The notes beneath the pieces were generated by a model that was not told the origin of the DNA, did no database searches, and saw nothing but the letters and a program-made list of their open reading frames with translations. A program made the translations under genes and the position numbers. DNA of 6,624 nt from DASXPG01 sp035559335 (GTDB lineage: Bacteria > Gemmatimonadota > Gemmatimonadetes > Gemmatimonadales > JACORV01), in NCBI GenBank assembly GCA_035559335.1, contig DATMBH010000203.1, positions 1 to 6,624 on the forward strand, read 5' to 3'. Positions 4,609 to 6,624 of the stretch are shown here, one piece after another (within the stretch, counting starts at the first letter, position 1; every line of letters starts with the position of its first letter).

Positions 4609-5399
4609 TCGAGTTCGTCAACCTGCACAAGAGCTTTGGACCCAAGCATGTGCTGCGGGGGTTCACACTCGAGGTACGGGATGGCGAGACCATGGTGCTG
4701 ATCGGCTATTCGGGGACCGGGAAGAGCGTGACCATCAAGCACGTCGTGGGCCTGCTGGAACCCGACGCTGGTCACTGCGCAGTTGACGGCCAGATGGTGC
4801 ACGAGCTGGATCGCAACCAGCTCACGGAACTTAGGTCGCGCATCGGTTTCGTGTTCCAGTTCGCCGCGCTGTTCGATTCGCTCAACATCTTCGAGAATGT
4901 GGCCTTTGGGCTGCGGCGCCGGCGGGGCATGTCCGAGTCGGAAATCGAGGACCGCGTGGCCGAGGCCCTGAAGCTCGTGGACCTGCCGGGGGTCGAGCGG
5001 AGGATGCCGGCCGAGCTGTCGGGCGGGATGCGCAAGCGGGTCGGCCTGGCGCGGGCCATAGCCATCCAGCCCAAGTACATGCTGTACGACGAGCCTACCA
5101 CCGGATTGGACCCGGTGACGTCGGCGATCATCGACGAGCTGATGGTGCGCACTCGTGAGGCGCTCGGCGTTACGGGTATCGTCATAACGCACGACATGAA
5201 GTCCGCGTACCGGGTTGGCGACCGCATCGCCATGCTGTTCCAGGGGCAGGTGCGCCGGGTCGGCACGGTGGATGAGATCCGGAACACGGATGACCCTGTG
5301 GTTAGGGGTTTTATCGAAGGCAGGCCTGACGCGCGGCTCACGGACGACCAGTCGCTGGCCGCGCCGGAAGAGGCGGCCATCGAGGGGGTGCCGGCGTGA
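4605..5399 (+). CDS. mlaF: MlaF-family ABC transporter ATPase
   Basis: The 264-residue cytoplasmic ATPase powers the MlaFED lipid transporter. All nucleotide-binding motifs are intact: Walker A GYSGTGKS (34-41), Q-loop Q85 in FVFQFAALFDSLN, signature LSGGM (138-142), Walker B MLYDEP with catalytic E163, D-loop GLDP (167-170) and H-loop H196 in ITHDM. 'FAALFDSLNIFENVAF' and 'SGGMRKRVGLARAI' are typical of MlaF rather than other ABC ATPases. The C-terminal tail (GFIEGRPDARL, then an acidic, alanine-rich end) extends beyond the core. ATG 4605 overlaps the mlaE stop and has AGGAAGG at 4594-4600, four bases upstream. A longer open frame back to 4332 lies inside mlaE and is not used. The stop overlaps mlaD as GTGA. 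No mlaB (STAS) gene is found in the operon. Confidence 0.96.
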   Translation: MIEFVNLHKSFGPKHVLRGFTLEVRDGETMVLIGYSGTGKSVTIKHVVGLLEPDAGHCAVDGQMVHELDRNQLTELRSRIGFVFQFAALFDSLNIFENVAFGLRRRRGMSESEIEDRVAEALKLVDLPGVERRMPAELSGGMRKRVGLARAIAIQPKYMLYDEPTTGLDPVTSAIIDELMVRTREALGVTGIVITHDMKSAYRVGDRIAMLFQGQVRRVGTVDEIRNTDDPVVRGFIEGRPDARLTDDQSLAAPEEAAIEGVPA

Positions 5400-6400
5400 G
5401 GCGGGCCAACGAGACGCTGGTTGGGGCGGCCGTGCTGGGCGCGATCGTACTGCTCGTGGTCGGCTCGGTATGGCTCAGCCAGCGGCGTTTCGGTCGCGAC
5501 GACCAGGTGCTGGAGGCCAGGTTTCGCACCATCGGGGGTCTGAACGCAGGCAGCCCGGTGCTGATGCGCGGAGTGCGGATCGGCCGAGTCGAAGGGGTGT
5601 CGTTAGGCGCTCAGAACTGGGTGAACGTCGCGATCCGGCTGCGCGGCGACGTGCGGCTGCCTGAGCGCCCGGTGGCGATCATCAGCTCGACCACGCTGTT
5701 CGGCGACTGGGGCGTGGATATCCAGAACGCCGACCAGCCCGACGATCCCGAGGTGCGCCGGCAGCTTGCCGAGGCGGAAGCAGTCGGCAGGGACCGTCTC
5801 CCCGGCGCCACGTTGCCGGACATCGGACAGCTGACGGCCCAGGCGGGCCGTATCGCGGGCGACATCGCCACGCTGTCAGCGCGGGTGCAGGACGCCTTCG
5901 ATACCTCGTCGGCGCGGCGGCTGAGACTCGCCTTCGCGGATCTGTCCGCCCTCTCGCGCCGGCTTTCCCGCATTGCCGCGGGACAGGAGACCACGCTCGC
6001 CGTAATAGGCGACAACCTCGAGATCGGAACCGCCTCTCTGGAGCGCACCGCTGCCGCCCTGGAGCGCACCGTGCGCCGCGCCGACTCCGCCTCCAGCGGC
6101 GACCAGCTGCGCCGCATCTTCAGCAACACCGACTCGGTCGCGCAGGATCTGCGCACTATCGCGAACAACTTGCGGAGCTTCTCGGCCGCAGCGGCCACCC
6201 AGCAGGAGGCGATGGTCCGCATCCTCGCCAACCTCGACTCCTCGGTGCAACGGATGCAGGAGGGCCGCGGCACTCTGGGCATGCTGTCGCGCGATTCGTC
6301 GTTGTACGTCGAGGCGCTCGGCGTAGTGCGCGAGATGCGGCGGTTCCTCGCGCAGTGCCGCGAGAACCCGCGCAGCTGCTTCTCGTTCTCGGTGTTCTGA
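5396..6400 (+). CDS. mlaD: MlaD-family MCE-domain lipid transport protein
   Basis: The 334-residue periplasmic substrate-binding part of the transporter is anchored in the inner membrane. One transmembrane helix is at about residues 8-27 (LVGAAVLGAIVLLVVGSVWL). A single MCE domain follows (about 38-111), with the typical GLNAGSPVLMRGVRIGRVEGV region and the TTLFGDWGVDI strand. The rest (about 130-310) is polar, helix-rich and Ala/Arg/Ser-rich (RTAAALERTVRRA, DLRTIANNLRS). It probably forms a helical tube, as in long Mce proteins, which makes this product nearly twice as long as E. coli MlaD (183 residues). The end, ENPRSCFSFSVF, resembles the NPxxYFxFSVF terminus of long MCE proteins. GTG 5396 overlaps the mlaF stop and has GAGGGGG seven bases upstream. 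Confidence 0.93.
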   Translation: MRRANETLVGAAVLGAIVLLVVGSVWLSQRRFGRDDQVLEARFRTIGGLNAGSPVLMRGVRIGRVEGVSLGAQNWVNVAIRLRGDVRLPERPVAIISSTTLFGDWGVDIQNADQPDDPEVRRQLAEAEAVGRDRLPGATLPDIGQLTAQAGRIAGDIATLSARVQDAFDTSSARRLRLAFADLSALSRRLSRIAAGQETTLAVIGDNLEIGTASLERTAAALERTVRRADSASSGDQLRRIFSNTDSVAQDLRTIANNLRSFSAAAATQQEAMVRILANLDSSVQRMQEGRGTLGMLSRDSSLYVEALGVVREMRRFLAQCRENPRSCFSFSVF

Positions 6401-6624
6401 TGGGCCGCAGAAAGGCAATCGAGGAAACCTCCGCAGGCGGCGTGATTTTCCGCCGTGCCGAAGCGGGCACGCTGGTGCTGCTGATCCGGGACTCCTACCG
6501 CAATTGGGGGTTCCCCAAGGGTCACATCGAGGAGGGGGAAGACCCGGTAGCGGCCGCAATCCGCGAGGTGGCGGAGGAAACCAGGCTGACCGAGCTGGTG
6601 CCACACGGGGAGATCTGCTCCATC
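6400..6624 (+). CDS. Nudix hydrolase, partial (Ap4A/MutT-like), cut by right edge
   Basis: The first 75 codons are visible. ATG 6400 shares its A with the mlaD stop (TGATG), with no SD, so it is likely translated by re-initiation. The sequence reads ETSAGGVIFRR, then NWGFPKGHIEEGE. The Nudix box at residues 41-63 keeps G41, E47, R55-E56 and E59-E60, the Mg2+-binding core, but has Arg62 where the consensus has Gly. 'WGFPKGHIEEGE' is typical of Nudix enzymes that hydrolyse diadenosine polyphosphates or similar nucleoside diphosphate derivatives; the exact substrate cannot be read. Translation in line with mlaEFD suggests co-expression, with no evident biochemical link to lipid transport. Confidence 0.92.
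   Translation, partial: MGRRKAIEETSAGGVIFRRAEAGTLVLLIRDSYRNWGFPKGHIEEGEDPVAAAIREVAEETRLTELVPHGEICSI

Noticed and set aside
5611..6606. Minus-strand open frame of 331 codons
   Set aside because: It is antisense to mlaD and the Nudix gene, both of which have clear family motifs. The antisense product is rich in Arg and Ser with no motif.

Overview
The window is high-GC bacterial chromosome. It suggests a Gemmatimonadota-like soil or sediment bacterium. The grounds are a short RpoD-type sigma factor without region 1.1, with the Bacteroidetes-like wording 'KFISYAVWWIRQ'; an Mla operon reduced to E-F-D; and a secreted virginiamycin-B-lyase-like propeller beside a haem-motif Reeler protein. The phylum is an inference from family resemblance, not a database result.

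Left part (1-1801): a partial, probably exported protein is read leftward off the window edge from position 74. Divergent from it, starting at 216, is a two-gene unit: a secreted seven-bladed beta-propeller (Vgb/streptogramin-lyase-like) and a small exported protein with one CxxCH haem c motif and a Reeler-like ('choice-of-anchor V') domain. The two genes overlap by 4 bases (GTGA). Both products carry signal peptides, so they probably work together outside the cytoplasmic membrane.

Middle part (1802-2774): no protein gene. Six tRNA genes lie on the minus strand. In transcription order they are Ala(GGC), Gly(GCC), Val(GAC), Arg(ACG), Pro(CGG), Arg(CCG). Two neighbouring pairs are almost fused (gaps of 1 and 3 bases). 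The longer spacers hold short-period repeats (period 7-8), including a perfect 18-bp inverted repeat between the Gly and Val genes. A good sigma70-type promoter for the array (TTGACT, 17 bp, TACGTT) lies at 2630-2658, back to back with the sigma factor gene.

Right part (2775-6624): the plus-strand sigma factor gene (2775-3674) is followed by a nested hairpin terminator. Then comes a tightly packed operon: mlaE (permease, best start 3835, possibly leaderless), mlaF (ATPase, ATGA overlap), mlaD (MCE substrate-binding protein, GTGA overlap) and a Nudix hydrolase (TGATG overlap) cut by the right edge. MlaE, MlaF and MlaD together form an ABC-type lipid transporter between the inner and outer membranes, which implies a diderm cell.

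Most of this is ordinary housekeeping sequence. The parts most worth a second look are the propeller/haem-Reeler pair, the repeat-filled tRNA spacers with a perfect stem, the duplicated tRNA-Arg flanks, and the recurring TAnnTT -10 candidates beside a sigma factor whose region 2.4 departs from E. coli RpoD.
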